Source of the DNA: an uncultured Lachnospiraceae bacterium
GTDB taxonomy: Bacteria > Bacillota > Clostridia > Lachnospirales > Lachnospiraceae
NCBI GenBank assembly: GCA_910586955.1
Contig: CAJUMM010000003.1
Location: 5,259-69,258 of the forward strand
Direction: 5' to 3'
DNA: 64,000 bases
How positions within the stretch are numbered: the first letter of the stretch is position 1; each line of letters begins with the position of its first letter. Positions 26,539-36,012 of the stretch are shown piece after piece. The notes below the pieces were generated by a model. It saw nothing but the letters and a program-made list of their open reading frames with translations. It did no database searches and was not told where the DNA came from. Made by a program: the position numbers and the translations under genes.

Positions 26539-26985
26539 CTACTGTCCCTCTTCCTCCGACTCCGGCTCCGCTTCCTCTTCCTCAAACTCCGCCCGGAATC
26601 TGCGCTTCATCTGAACTGAAAGGAAATAGATCAGAACCGGCATCAAAAAATTGTTCCCGGTTTCTGTGTCCATTTTCACAATCCAGTACAGCAGAGCTCC
26701 GATACCCACCACGTCCGCTGCAATAATCTTCATATAAGCCTGCCGTCGTACAAAGCTCATATCCTGAAGCATTCCCATGCGGTAGGGCTCCACCACATCA
26801 TTTAACAGGCTGTACCCCACCACAAAAATTCCCAGCAAAACCTCAAACACCAGGGAATTTAAATTCTTTGTCACAATGCCATAGACTGCATAAAGAACCA
26901 CCACCACAGCCAGTATCAGGGTAATCCGTATGGTCTGCTTCTGTATCCTGCGTTTCTGGTGCTCATCTATTTTCTGCTTGTCCAT
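26539..26985 (-). CDS. Membrane protein of unknown function with acidic tail
   Basis: A 148-residue protein with a basic N-terminus, four likely membrane helices (about residues 20-38, 44-62, 88-106 and 112-126) and an extremely acidic C-terminal tail (about 15 Glu in the last 20 residues). I recognise no family. It is the first gene of a probable operon with the polysaccharide deacetylase and rarA. Confidence 0.7.
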   Translation of the reverse strand: MDKQKIDEHQKRRIQKQTIRITLILAVVVVLYAVYGIVTKNLNSLVFEVLLGIFVVGYSLLNDVVEPYRMGMLQDMSFVRRQAYMKIIAADVVGIGALLYWIVKMDTETGNNFLMPVLIYFLSVQMKRRFRAEFEEEEAEPESEEEGQ

Positions 26986-27089
26986 GTTTTTGTCTCCTTT
27001 TTGTATTCTCTTCCGTCCAGTTTAGCAGAAATAAAATCTACTTGCAAGTTTTCCCGTTTTATCCAATAATATATACAGGAGGTAAAATT

Positions 27090-27263
27090 ATGATCCCAAA
27101 AGACCCGTTCATGCTCCTGAGCTGGATTAACATGCAGCTTAGAGATTACTACCCAACCCTGGAGGAACTCTGCAAAAACTTTAACCTGGACCAAAAAGCC
27201 CTGGAAGTTACTTTGGGGGGAATCGGCTTTCAGTACGATCCCCGGACAAACAGCTTTGTGTAA
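27090..27263 (+). CDS. DUF4250 small protein
   Basis: A 57-residue protein matching the short DUF4250 family of Clostridia (starts MIPKDPFMLLSWIN, ends YDPRTNSFV). It probably forms a small helix-turn-helix-like fold; the role is unknown. ATG 27090 follows AGGAGG; an in-frame upstream start is not supported by a ribosome site. It converges with the next gene with only 2 nt between stop codons. Confidence 0.8.
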   Translation: MIPKDPFMLLSWINMQLRDYYPTLEELCKNFNLDQKALEVTLGGIGFQYDPRTNSFV

Positions 27264-27265
27264 GC

Positions 27266-27577
27266 CTACTTCTCATACCGATCTGCCAATCTTTTCCAGG
27301 CGATCCCCATAATGATAATGCAGAGAACCAGTTCTCCCACAGCCGCATAGATATTGACAAAACTCAAAACCGTCATCAGAAGAGTCCCTGCGCCCAAAAA
27401 CAGGATAATGATTCCGCCGCCCCGGGCATAGGCCTTTTCGTCTTTCAGAGGCTTCTTATCCCTGCCCCGTATCAGAGCGGCATCCTGGGTCACCAGAAGC
27501 CGGATTCCATAGTACATACAGACCGCAAAGATCAGCAGGGGAAGTCCTGCCTGCTGTATGATTACATCTATTTTCAT
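27266..27577 (-). CDS. Small membrane protein, 103 residues, unknown function
   Basis: Three hydrophobic segments (about residues 8-28, 53-71 and 78-95) are separated by a charged loop rich in Lys, Arg and Asp. No family recognised. It follows the mgl terminator in the same direction and is probably transcribed from its own unseen promoter. Confidence 0.65.
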   Translation of the reverse strand: MKIDVIIQQAGLPLLIFAVCMYYGIRLLVTQDAALIRGRDKKPLKDEKAYARGGGIIILFLGAGTLLMTVLSFVNIYAAVGELVLCIIIMGIAWKRLADRYEK

Positions 27578-27621
27578 TCTGCAGCTCCTTCCTTTCAGAA
27601 ACCGGCCCCGGACAAGGGCCG

Positions 27622-27658
27622 GAACGAAAAGAACGGCCGGAATTCCTTCCGGCCGTTA
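27622..27658 (-). terminator. Terminator of the mgl operon
   Basis: Perfect stem AACGGCCGGAA/TTCCGGCCGTT with a 4-nt loop, followed on the minus strand by CTTTTC. Confidence 0.85.
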
Positions 27659-27670
27659 TGCTCTTTCCGA

Positions 27671-28660
27671 TTATTTCTTGGCAATGTATTTTCTGATATC
27701 CAGAGAAATTGCAATGAAGATAACAACGCCGATAGCAATCCACTGTGCATTTGCATCCATGCCCAGGTACTGTAAAGCTACCTTCAAAAGCTCAAATACG
27801 GCAACACCGATGACAGCGGAGGAAACTCTTCCTCGTCCGCCGGTAACGGATACGCCTCCGATGGTACAGGCTGCAATGGCCTCCATCTCATAGCCAAGGC
27901 CCAGGGCCACGGAAGCGCCGCCTGCCTTTGCTCCCAGCATAAAACCTGCCAGGCCGTACATCATTGCCGCCTTCATGTAGATCAGGATCAAAGTCATCTT
28001 CACCGGAACACCTGCTACCTCTGCCGCCTGGGGATTTCCGCCGATGGCATACATGTATTTCCCATGGCGGGTCATATTAAAGATAAACCAGGTAATAGCC
28101 GCCACAATCGCGGCAATCCAGATCAGGTAGCTGATCCCTAAGAAACGGCCGGTAGCAACATTGGTGTACTCGGACACATAGCCGCCCAGAGGGGTCGCAT
28201 TGGTAAAGATCATGTTGATTCCCAGAATAATCTCCATCATAGCCAGGGTGGCGATGAAGGGAGGTACGCTTAAGTAGGCGATAAAGAACCCGGTGATAGA
28301 ACCAAAGATTCCGCAGATAACCATAACAATCAGGACTACCAGGAATACATTCATGGGCTCCATGTTGGGGAAAAACTTACCGGAGTAATCCATACGCTGC
28401 AGAAGCACGCCTGCGATACAGGCTCCGAAACCAATCATACGTCCTGCGGACAGGTCGCAGCCTGCGGTAATTACGCAGCCCGCAATACCCAGGGCAATAA
28501 CCAGACGGGCGCTCATGTTCATCAGCGTGTTCAGAAGGTTGCCGGAGGTAAAAAAGTTATCCGCCGTAAGTCCCGTATAAAACACCAAGACAAACATAAC
28601 GATAATAACGCCGTTATTAATCAAAAAATCTGTTATTTGTTTCTTTTTTGTCTTATCCAT
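27671..28660 (-). CDS. mglC: Galactose/methyl-galactoside ABC transporter permease
   Basis: A 329-residue permease of the ribose/galactose (BPD_transp_2) type with about ten helices and the AIGGNPQAAEVAGV cytoplasmic loop that docks the ATPase. ATG 28660 lies 9 nt after AGGAGG; an in-frame ATG 9 nt upstream would abut the ribosome site. It follows mglA by 20 nt and is the last gene before the operon terminator. Confidence 0.93.
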   Translation of the reverse strand: MDKTKKKQITDFLINNGVIIVMFVLVFYTGLTADNFFTSGNLLNTLMNMSARLVIALGIAGCVITAGCDLSAGRMIGFGACIAGVLLQRMDYSGKFFPNMEPMNVFLVVLIVMVICGIFGSITGFFIAYLSVPPFIATLAMMEIILGINMIFTNATPLGGYVSEYTNVATGRFLGISYLIWIAAIVAAITWFIFNMTRHGKYMYAIGGNPQAAEVAGVPVKMTLILIYMKAAMMYGLAGFMLGAKAGGASVALGLGYEMEAIAACTIGGVSVTGGRGRVSSAVIGVAVFELLKVALQYLGMDANAQWIAIGVVIFIAISLDIRKYIAKK

Positions 28661-28680
28661 TCTTTCCATCCTCCTTCGCT

Positions 28681-30189
28681 TTAGAACCGGGTCGCGTAGC
28701 CCATGACGCTTTCCTGATTCATTTCATGCTCTTCTGTGATCTCGCCGGTCACTTTTCCGTTGCACATAACGTAAATCCGGTCTGACATGCCCAAAAGCTC
28801 CGCCATCTCGGAAGAAATCATAATGATGGCTTTGCCCTGCTTAGCCAGCTCGTTCATAATCTCATAAATCTCATGCTTGGCGCCTACGTCAATACCGCGG
28901 GTGGGCTCATCCATGATCAGAACGTCCGGGTCATTTGCCAGCCAGCGGGATACAATTACCTTCTGCTGGTTACCGCCGGAGAGATTGGAAATATGTTCCT
29001 TCATACTGGGGGTTTTGATTCTCAGCTTCTGGATATTCTCTTCCACAATACCGTCGATCTTTTTATGATCCAGAACAAACCCTGCCTTCAGATACTTATT
29101 ATAAATAGATACGCCCACATTGTCTTTGATGGACAGACAGCCGAAGATTCCGTTGCCCCGGCGATCCTCGGTAATCAGCCCGATTCCCGCTTTCATAGCG
29201 TCCATGGGACGTTTAATTTTCACTTGTTTTCCGTTTATGTAAATCTCTCCGGACTCCACGCCCCGGATACCGAAGATGCCTTCCATCAGCTCCGTTCTCT
29301 GGGCGCCTACCAGGCCGCCGAAGCCCAGGATCTCACCCTTGCGGAGGGTAAAATTAATGTGCTGGAAGGAATTGGCGTGAATGGAGCAGAGATCCTTGAC
29401 CTCCATAACCACCTCCCCAGGTTCATTTCCTCTGGGGGGATACACGTTGGTCAGCTCCCGGCCTACCATCTTGGCGATAATCTCATCCGTGGTCAGCTCC
29501 TCTGCCGGCCAGGTTCCCACATAGGTTCCGTCTCTCATAATGGTGATATCATCTGCAATGCGCTTGATCTCATCCATCTTATGAGAAATGTAAACCATGG
29601 CCACGCCTTTGTCCCGCAGATCATTCATAATACGGAACAAAGCTTCCACCTCATTGTCAGAAAGGGAGGACGTAGGCTCATCAAAGATTACCACTTTCGC
29701 CTGCTGGGATACCGCCTTCGCAATCTCCACCGACTGCATCTGCCCCACAGACAGGCTGCCCAGAAGAGCTTTGGGGTCAAAATCCATTTTAACCTCTTTC
29801 AGCCATTTCTCCGTTTCCGCATACATCGTCTTGTGGTCAATCACCTGCAGGGGACCGTACTTCTTCACCGGGAATCTTCCCAGATACAGATTTTCCCCCA
29901 CGCTTCTCGCCGGCACCGGCTGCAGCTCCTGATGCACCATGGCGATTCCATACTTCATGGCTTCATCCGGATTGCCCACCTCGATCTTCTGCCCATCGAG
30001 AAATATTTCTCCCTCATCCATGCGGTAGATGCCGAAGAGACATTTCATCAGAGTGGACTTGCCTGCACCGTTTTCCCCCATCAGTGCATGTACCGTACCG
30101 GGACGCAGTGACAACTGTACATTGTCAAGGGCCTTAACGCCCGGGAATGATTTGCAGATTCCCTTTAGCTCCAGTTTATACTCAGCCAT
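28681..30189 (-). CDS. mglA: Galactose/methyl-galactoside ABC transporter ATPase
   Basis: A 502-residue protein with two fused ABC domains. The first has Walker A GENGAGKST near residue 37, signature SVGQMQS and Walker B VVIFDEP. The second has the degenerate P-loop usual for sugar ATPases, signature LSGGNQQK and Walker B VLIMDEP. It energises uptake with MglC and MglB. Between mglB and this gene lies a hairpin that should lower its expression relative to the binding protein. Confidence 0.95.
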   Translation of the reverse strand: MAEYKLELKGICKSFPGVKALDNVQLSLRPGTVHALMGENGAGKSTLMKCLFGIYRMDEGEIFLDGQKIEVGNPDEAMKYGIAMVHQELQPVPARSVGENLYLGRFPVKKYGPLQVIDHKTMYAETEKWLKEVKMDFDPKALLGSLSVGQMQSVEIAKAVSQQAKVVIFDEPTSSLSDNEVEALFRIMNDLRDKGVAMVYISHKMDEIKRIADDITIMRDGTYVGTWPAEELTTDEIIAKMVGRELTNVYPPRGNEPGEVVMEVKDLCSIHANSFQHINFTLRKGEILGFGGLVGAQRTELMEGIFGIRGVESGEIYINGKQVKIKRPMDAMKAGIGLITEDRRGNGIFGCLSIKDNVGVSIYNKYLKAGFVLDHKKIDGIVEENIQKLRIKTPSMKEHISNLSGGNQQKVIVSRWLANDPDVLIMDEPTRGIDVGAKHEIYEIMNELAKQGKAIIMISSEMAELLGMSDRIYVMCNGKVTGEITEEHEMNQESVMGYATRF

Positions 30190-30271
30190 TCTGCTCCTCC
30201 TTCTGTTTTTTATCTATTCATACAGATCGAAATCTGTTATAGTCAAACTTCACGATTTTCTAATCATTATG

Positions 30272-30304
30272 AAAAGTGCGGGTGCCGTTTTCCAACACCC
30301 GCAC
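30272..30304 (-). terminator. Intercistronic hairpin between mglB and mglA
   Basis: GTGCGGGTG pairs with CACCCGCAC, followed on the minus strand by TTTTC. Likely a partial terminator or mRNA 3' stabiliser that gives more binding protein than transporter. Confidence 0.7.
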
Positions 30305-30333
30305 CGTTTCGTACCTCTACGGATTAGTCTTTA

Positions 30334-31434
30334 TTATTTTACCATGTCAAGAACTTCCTGAGCATTGTCCTTGGTTACCTTTACGTAATCGCAGCTAATC
30401 TTATGCTCGTTGCCAGCGCCTGTCAGATAATTTACGGCTGCATCAGCCGCATTGTGAGACTGTGAGAAGTGATCGTTGAATACGGTACCGGTCATGGTTC
30501 CCGCAATAACATCCTCCAGAGCCTCGGACAGCGCGTCAACGCCTACCAGGAAGATATCCTCGCCTACTTTACGGCCTGCAGCGTCGATTGCCTGCAGAGC
30601 GCCAAGTGCCATAGCGTCGTTGTTGCAGAATACAACTTCAATGTCGGTGGTGAACTGTCCCAGTGCATTGGCTACCAGAGTCTGGGCCTCTACCTGCTGC
30701 CAGTTTCCTACCTGGTTGAACAGCTCGTTCACTTCCAGGCCTGCATCTTCCAGAGCCTTTACAGAGAACTCGGTACGATACTGGGCATCGATGTTCTCCG
30801 GGTCACCCTGAATCATGATGTAGTCAATCTTGCCGTTGCCGTTCTTGTCGATGGTCTCCAGGCCCAGGTCAGCGATAAGCTCGCCCTGCATGGTTCCGGA
30901 CTGACGTGCATCACATCCAACGTAGGTAACGTTCCAATCGTTGTCTGCCCATCTCTTCTGCTCAGCCTCATCCGGCTCACGGTTGATGTAAACCAGCGGA
31001 ATATTAGCGCCTACTACCTTGTCGGTAATGGTCTCTGCGGAAGAAGAGTTTACAGGGTTGATAATCAGAACGTCAACGCCCTGCTGAATGAAACGGTCGA
31101 TCTGATCGGACTGGGTTGCCTGGTCATTCTGGCCGTCTACGATGGTGATGTTCTCTTTGACAAAGCCAAGGCTGATCAGGTAATTCTCCAGCTCCGTACG
31201 GAACAGAGTCATGAAGTTATCGGAGAACTGGTAAATACAAACGCCGACTTTCTTGTCTGCGAAATCTCCGGCTGCTTCTTCCGGTGCTTCTGCGGGCTCC
31301 TCTGCCGGTGTCTCAGCAGGCGCCTCAGTCTCTGCCGGAGCAGTTGCGGGCTCTTCTGCCTTCTTGCCGCAGCCTGCCAGCAGGGTAGCTACCATTGCTG
31401 CGCTCAACAGTGCAGCTAAAACTTTCTTTTTCAT
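30334..31434 (-). CDS. mglB: Galactose/glucose-binding lipoprotein
   Basis: Lipobox LAGC with Cys22, then a flexible Ala/Glu/Pro linker (about residues 27-55), then a two-lobe type 1 periplasmic-binding domain. The segment DKNGNGKIDYI matches the EF-hand-like calcium loop characteristic of galactose/glucose-binding proteins, which supports the substrate call. It captures galactose or glucose outside the membrane for MglAC. It has its own promoter downstream of the three-gene sensor operon. Confidence 0.93.
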   Translation of the reverse strand: MKKKVLAALLSAAMVATLLAGCGKKAEEPATAPAETEAPAETPAEEPAEAPEEAAGDFADKKVGVCIYQFSDNFMTLFRTELENYLISLGFVKENITIVDGQNDQATQSDQIDRFIQQGVDVLIINPVNSSSAETITDKVVGANIPLVYINREPDEAEQKRWADNDWNVTYVGCDARQSGTMQGELIADLGLETIDKNGNGKIDYIMIQGDPENIDAQYRTEFSVKALEDAGLEVNELFNQVGNWQQVEAQTLVANALGQFTTDIEVVFCNNDAMALGALQAIDAAGRKVGEDIFLVGVDALSEALEDVIAGTMTGTVFNDHFSQSHNAADAAVNYLTGAGNEHKISCDYVKVTKDNAQEVLDMVK

Positions 31435-31485
31435 AATGAAAAGATCCTCCCTTGATTATTTTTTACAGGATTTCCTGCACCTATT

Positions 31486-31513
31486 AGTATAGCATAAAAA
31501 TCGGAGATTTCCA
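31486..31513 (-). promoter_or_regulatory. mglB promoter
   Basis: Extended -10 TGC-TATACT (31486-31491) with a weak -35 TGGAAA (31508-31513) at 16 bp. A weak -35 is typical of activator-dependent promoters. Confidence 0.6.
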
Positions 31514-31561
31514 TGTAAAATTTTATTCTTTTTGTACAAATTTTTACACTAAAATTTTACA
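31514..31561 (-). promoter_or_regulatory. Candidate activator site upstream of mglB: 12-bp inverted repeat
   Basis: TGTAAAATTTTA (31514-31525) and TAAAATTTTACA (31550-31561) are perfect inverted repeats 24 bp apart, directly upstream of the mglB -35. The AraC-type response regulator encoded upstream is the obvious candidate to bind here; that is inference. Confidence 0.55.
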
Positions 31562-31571
31562 ATCTCCTCTG

Positions 31572-32594
31572 CTAGTCAAAGGCAAACAGCACTTTCTGGC
31601 ATTCTTCGTCAAACATATTCTCTCTGGTAATCACTGTAGTGGCCGTGTCCACCTGCCGGTTTTCGATGGGAAGATTATTAATCAGGTTGTAGGCGCACTC
31701 CACCCCCAGGTATCCCATGGCATAGGGATTCTGCACGATCAGGGCATCCACCTCCCCGGTCTCCAGCATTCCCACGGAAACCACATTGCTGTCAAAAGCC
31801 ACCACCATGGTCTCTTCGGCCAATCCCATTTCCTGGATAGCATAGCCCACTCCCAGGCTGGTCCACTCGTTAAAAGTGGCAATCACATTGATCTCCGGAT
31901 GCTCCCGCAGCATCTCAAAAGTGCGCTCCTGGGAATCTTCCGTGGTGGAAAGCACATTGATGGCATCCACAATCCGCACTCTTTCGTCTCCCTCCAGGAT
32001 CTCACGGAAACCGGCCTCCCGCTGCTGGCCGTTGGCGGAATTTTTATCAAAGTTTACAATTCCCACATTCAGCTCCTCCTGCTCACAGGCAAGAACTGTC
32101 CTCCCCGCCATACGGCCCGCCTCGTAATTATCCGTGCTGATGCGGCTGCTTACCTGGACACTGTCCACGTCGCTGTCAATCACCACAATTTTTACCCCCT
32201 GCTCCGCCGCTGCGTCAATGGCAGCAGCATTGGCCTGATAATCCACTGCGGAAAATACAATCACATCCGCCCCGTTTTCCACGGCTCTGGCAATCATCTC
32301 ATTCTGGGTCTGGTAATCCTCCTCGTTGTCAGGCCCTTCCACCGTCAGTGTCAGATTGTACTCCGTCCCTGCCGCATTGGCCCCGGCAAATACGGATTTC
32401 CAGAAGGCAGACCTGGTGGACTTAACAATCACGGCCACATAGTGCTTATTCGTCTCTCCGCTCTCCGTTCCGTAACTGTGAAGATTCCGGATAATATAGC
32501 GGATTCCCACCACATAGCAAAGGATCAGAAGCAGGGCACCTAATGGAATCAGATAAAACTGGGGACCTGGCTGAAATTTTCTATTTTCCTTCAT
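31572..32594 (-). CDS. Membrane-anchored sugar-binding sensor protein (XylFII-like)
   Basis: A 340-residue type 1 periplasmic-binding domain held by an uncleaved N-terminal helix (about residues 14-33) with no lipobox, unlike MglB. Its start overlaps the 3' end of the histidine kinase gene by 14 nt. In known three-component systems of this type, such as XylFII-LytS-YesN, the anchored protein binds the sugar and passes the signal to the kinase. The adjoining mgl and galK genes suggest galactose as ligand. Confidence 0.85.
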   Translation of the reverse strand: MKENRKFQPGPQFYLIPLGALLLILCYVVGIRYIIRNLHSYGTESGETNKHYVAVIVKSTRSAFWKSVFAGANAAGTEYNLTLTVEGPDNEEDYQTQNEMIARAVENGADVIVFSAVDYQANAAAIDAAAEQGVKIVVIDSDVDSVQVSSRISTDNYEAGRMAGRTVLACEQEELNVGIVNFDKNSANGQQREAGFREILEGDERVRIVDAINVLSTTEDSQERTFEMLREHPEINVIATFNEWTSLGVGYAIQEMGLAEETMVVAFDSNVVSVGMLETGEVDALIVQNPYAMGYLGVECAYNLINNLPIENRQVDTATTVITRENMFDEECQKVLFAFD

Positions 32595-34296
32595 AACCGC
32601 CCTCCTTCACCTTGGGAATCCGGATCTCCACGCAGGTCCCCTCGTCCAGCTCGCTGGTAATCCGAAGGCCGTACTCCTCCCCAAAATAAATCCTTATCCG
32701 GTCATTGACATTTTTTATCCCGATTCCTGTCCGGTCGCCTGCCTCCCGGTGAAGAATCTCCCTGCACTGTTCCTTGGACATTCCCACTCCGTTATCCGTC
32801 ACCGTTATGCGGATGGCAGTCTCTTCCTCCCGGATACGGATATCGATGCGCCCCTCGTCCACCATCCGGTCAATGCCGTGATAAATGGCATTTTCTATGA
32901 TAGGCTGGAGGGTGATCTTATTGCACAGGTAGGGAAGACAGCTCTCCTCCACGTCAAATCCATAGGAAAACTGGTTTTTATAGCGGTAATTCTGAATTTT
33001 CAGGTAACTCCTGGCGTGCTGCAGTTCTTTCTCCAAAGTAATCAGCTCGTGGCCCCGGCTGATGCTGATCCGGAAGAGCCTTGCCAGGGCATTCACCATC
33101 TCCACCGCTTCCCCGGTGCGGTCCTCCTCGCACATCCAGGCAATGGAGTCCAGGGTATTATAGAGGAAATGGGGATTAATCTGGGCCTGCAGGGCATTCA
33201 GCTCTGTCTTGCGCAGGGTAATCTCCTCCTGGCGCACCCGCTCCATAAGCCTCTGAATCCGAAGAACCATATGCCCGAAAGAATCGGAAAGAGCAGAAAT
33301 CTCGCTGGTTCCCCGGACAGGAACAAACCGGAAATTCTCCGCATCTTTCTCAAACTCTCCCATGGCCCTGGTAAGCCGGGTGGCCGGCTGGGCAAAAAGC
33401 CGGGAAAACAGGATACCCAGAAGAATGGCCGTCACCAGCACCAGAAGAAGCAGGATCCAGCAGATCCGGACCATATGCTCCACCCGGCTGGTAATCAGCT
33501 CGTCCACATAGCTGACTCCCACGATCCGCCAGTTGCAGTTCTCCAGGGTATGGATGGTGTAAATCACATTGGAGCGGGGGTACGACCCGTCCGGCAGCCC
33601 TTTTAACTCCCCGGTGGTCTCCTCCTTCAAGCCCGAATAAATCAGCTGCTGCTGGGGATGGTAGACCAGATTTCCTTCCGTATCCTGAATAAAGCAGTAT
33701 CCGTGCTGCCCGATTCCCACCTGATCCACGTAGGCCGCAATATTGGAAAACCGGATATCCATAATCACATGCCGTTCTTTCCCGTCCCCGGTCCTCATGT
33801 TCTGGGAAATCGTCACCACCCAGGGATAGTACTCAATAAACAAATTCTCCACATGGGGTTTGGAAATCCAAATCCCCTGATCCCCGGAACGCTTGGAATA
33901 GGAAAGATTCCGGAATACGGTTCTCTTTTCCCGCAGTCCGTTTGACCAGCATTCCACGGGATTCCCATCCAGATCATAGATGGCCACCGCCACTACGTCG
34001 GAACGTATCTCCAGGAAACTTTCGAAAAACTCATCCCGTTCTTCCTCAGGCTTTCCCATGTTTTCTGCAATCAGCTCCATGGCGTCAGCCATATCCTTTG
34101 TATAATTTTCCACGGTGTTCATAACCTGGAACACCGCCTGCTCACTGGTAGTCACGGCATTCTGCTCCATAGAGCTCTGATACAGACGGATGAAAAACAA
34201 AAGAGCCGCCAAAAGCACCGCCAGAACCAGCACCGTTACCACAAATGCCATCACCATGGAAAGGGAAATCCGGCTTCCAATCCTATCCTTCTTCAT
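32581..34296 (-). CDS. LytS/YesM-type sensor histidine kinase
   Basis: A 571-residue membrane kinase. Two membrane helices flank an extracellular Cache-like domain (about residues 35-280). A HAMP segment follows, then the His_kinase domain with the phospho-acceptor His in QINPHFLYN near residue 375, then the HATPase (ITDNGVGM and a GIGIKNVNDRI block). ATG 34296 follows AGGAGG. It overlaps the response regulator gene upstream and the binding protein gene downstream, both by 14 nt. Confidence 0.94.
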   Translation of the reverse strand: MKKDRIGSRISLSMVMAFVVTVLVLAVLLAALLFFIRLYQSSMEQNAVTTSEQAVFQVMNTVENYTKDMADAMELIAENMGKPEEERDEFFESFLEIRSDVVAVAIYDLDGNPVECWSNGLREKRTVFRNLSYSKRSGDQGIWISKPHVENLFIEYYPWVVTISQNMRTGDGKERHVIMDIRFSNIAAYVDQVGIGQHGYCFIQDTEGNLVYHPQQQLIYSGLKEETTGELKGLPDGSYPRSNVIYTIHTLENCNWRIVGVSYVDELITSRVEHMVRICWILLLLVLVTAILLGILFSRLFAQPATRLTRAMGEFEKDAENFRFVPVRGTSEISALSDSFGHMVLRIQRLMERVRQEEITLRKTELNALQAQINPHFLYNTLDSIAWMCEEDRTGEAVEMVNALARLFRISISRGHELITLEKELQHARSYLKIQNYRYKNQFSYGFDVEESCLPYLCNKITLQPIIENAIYHGIDRMVDEGRIDIRIREEETAIRITVTDNGVGMSKEQCREILHREAGDRTGIGIKNVNDRIRIYFGEEYGLRITSELDEGTCVEIRIPKVKEGGYEGK

Positions 34297-35869
34297 GCTG
34301 CCTCCTGCAGGCATTGGGAGAAACACCCTCGTATTTTTTAAAGCAGTAACTGAAATAATGCTGATCGTTGTACCCGCATTTCTCCGAAATCTCCCGGACC
34401 TTCATCTGGGTTTCCAAAAGGAGGCTCTTGGCCGTCTCCATCCGCTTCTTTGTCAGCAGATCGATAAAGGTACTGCCTGTAGAGCGCTTCATCAATGCGC
34501 TCAGGTAATTGGGACTGACGGAAATCTCCCCGCTGATGGAATTGAGGGAGAGATTGGGGTCGGAATACCGGTTGGCAATGATATCCAGAGCCATATCGCA
34601 AATCACGGAACTGCTCTTCTTCCGGTGCTCTGCCAGCAGGTCTCTGGCCGCCAGGCAGAAGGTCAGATAGCGCTCCTGCATTTCCCTGGCATTTTCAAAA
34701 AACCACTGGCTCTGGAGGGGAGAAACTTTCTGCAGGCTCTTCACCGCCTCAGAACCCGCCACGGCATATACTAACCGGAACACAGCCGCAATGATCTGCA
34801 CCATTACCAGCTGGATGTTCATGGCCGGGGAGTCCTCCTGTTCCATCTGGTCAAAGAGTCCGCAGATACAATCCTTTACTTCCTTCTGGGTCCCGCCCCG
34901 GAGCAGCCCTTCAATCTCATTTACCACAGTCTGTATCCGCTCCTGGTCAAAGGTCCCCGAGCGCTCAACATCCGCAATAAAGCAGATTCCCATATCACTG
35001 CGCCTGGAGTAGCCCAAGGCGTCCATAGCTTCCATATAAGCTTCATGGCAGCTGCTCAAATCCGGCACAATCCGGCTCACGCCGATAGAGGAGGACAGAT
35101 TCACAATCCGCTTCATGCTCTGGGAAATGTCCTCCACAAGGATATGCAGATACTTGTCCAGGCTGCCCCGGGTGGCTGCCAGCAAAGAGAGCACCCGGCC
35201 CCCGGTATAGAAACTCACATGACGCATATATTTCCTGAGAATCCGGTGCACCGCATTGGCACTCTTCTCTCCGGTACAGTTCTTTCCCTCATCATCCCAG
35301 AAGCTGGCCACAATAACCGCATAGTACATCTGGGTATAGTCTTCCTTAAGAAGCCCCCTGTTCACGGCCTCTTCCACCAGCTCCTCCTCCCGGACGGCGC
35401 CTCCCTGGAAAGAGTCAAGAAGCAGGGGCATGGCAAACCCCGTCAGGCTCTTCTGCTCCTGCTCCGAGGTCTTGCTGGTAAACTCTTCGAATTTTTCGTC
35501 AATCTTTTTCTTGATCTTTTTCAGCTCCTCCGTCAGCTCCACGGAAGAGATGGGTTTCAGCATATAACTGATGATATTATACTGGATGGCCTGCTGGGCA
35601 TAAGTAAAATCATCAAAACCGCTTAGAAAGGCGATCTGTATGGTGGGGCGTATCTCCCGCACCTCCCGGGCCAGCTCAATGCCCGACATAAAAGGCATCC
35701 GAACGTCCGTCAGCAGCAGATCCGGCTCCAGCTTCTCCACCATCTCCAGGGCCTCCGCTCCGTTTTCCGCCTGCCCTACCACCCGGAACCCTACCTCCTC
35801 CCAGTTAATCCGGCGGATAAGAGCCTGGCGCAGTTCCACTTCGTCGTCTGCAATTACGATTGTATACAT
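34283..35869 (-). CDS. YesN-type response regulator, AraC output domain
   Basis: A 528-residue protein. The N-terminal receiver has the phosphorylation site Asp55 in LLTDVRMP, the acidic pair DDE at 8-10 and the Lys in MLKPIS. A long helical middle follows, then a C-terminal AraC double helix-turn-helix (REISEKCGYNDQHYFSYCFK). It is the first gene of the sensor operon and probably activates mglB through the inverted repeat at 31514-31561. ATG 35869 has AGGAG; longer in-frame starts do not. Confidence 0.94.
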   Translation of the reverse strand: MYTIVIADDEVELRQALIRRINWEEVGFRVVGQAENGAEALEMVEKLEPDLLLTDVRMPFMSGIELAREVREIRPTIQIAFLSGFDDFTYAQQAIQYNIISYMLKPISSVELTEELKKIKKKIDEKFEEFTSKTSEQEQKSLTGFAMPLLLDSFQGGAVREEELVEEAVNRGLLKEDYTQMYYAVIVASFWDDEGKNCTGEKSANAVHRILRKYMRHVSFYTGGRVLSLLAATRGSLDKYLHILVEDISQSMKRIVNLSSSIGVSRIVPDLSSCHEAYMEAMDALGYSRRSDMGICFIADVERSGTFDQERIQTVVNEIEGLLRGGTQKEVKDCICGLFDQMEQEDSPAMNIQLVMVQIIAAVFRLVYAVAGSEAVKSLQKVSPLQSQWFFENAREMQERYLTFCLAARDLLAEHRKKSSSVICDMALDIIANRYSDPNLSLNSISGEISVSPNYLSALMKRSTGSTFIDLLTKKRMETAKSLLLETQMKVREISEKCGYNDQHYFSYCFKKYEGVSPNACRRQHEEG

Positions 35870-35940
35870 AGGCAACTCCTGATTTCTTTCTGCAAAACTT
35901 ATTAATTTCTGCGTTTTTCTATATGATACCCTAAAAAAAG

Positions 35941-36012
35941 GCAAAAGAAAAGTCCCGGCATGCCGGAACCTGTAATTTCGAGGGAGTGGGGGCACCCTTT
36001 CGGGTACCCCCG
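35941..36012 (-). terminator. Two hairpins between galK and the response regulator gene
   Basis: CCGGCATGCCGG (35955-35966) is a perfect 12-bp palindrome followed on the minus strand by CTTTTCTTTTG, a plausible terminator for galK. A second stem GGGGGCACCC/GGGTACCCCC (35988-36011) has no T-run. The remaining 150 nt up to galK is AT-rich with no gene. Confidence 0.55.

Noticed and set aside
28873..30111. 412-codon open frame opposite mglA
   Set aside because: Mirror of a real gene; no domain pattern, His/Leu-rich composition typical of antisense reading.
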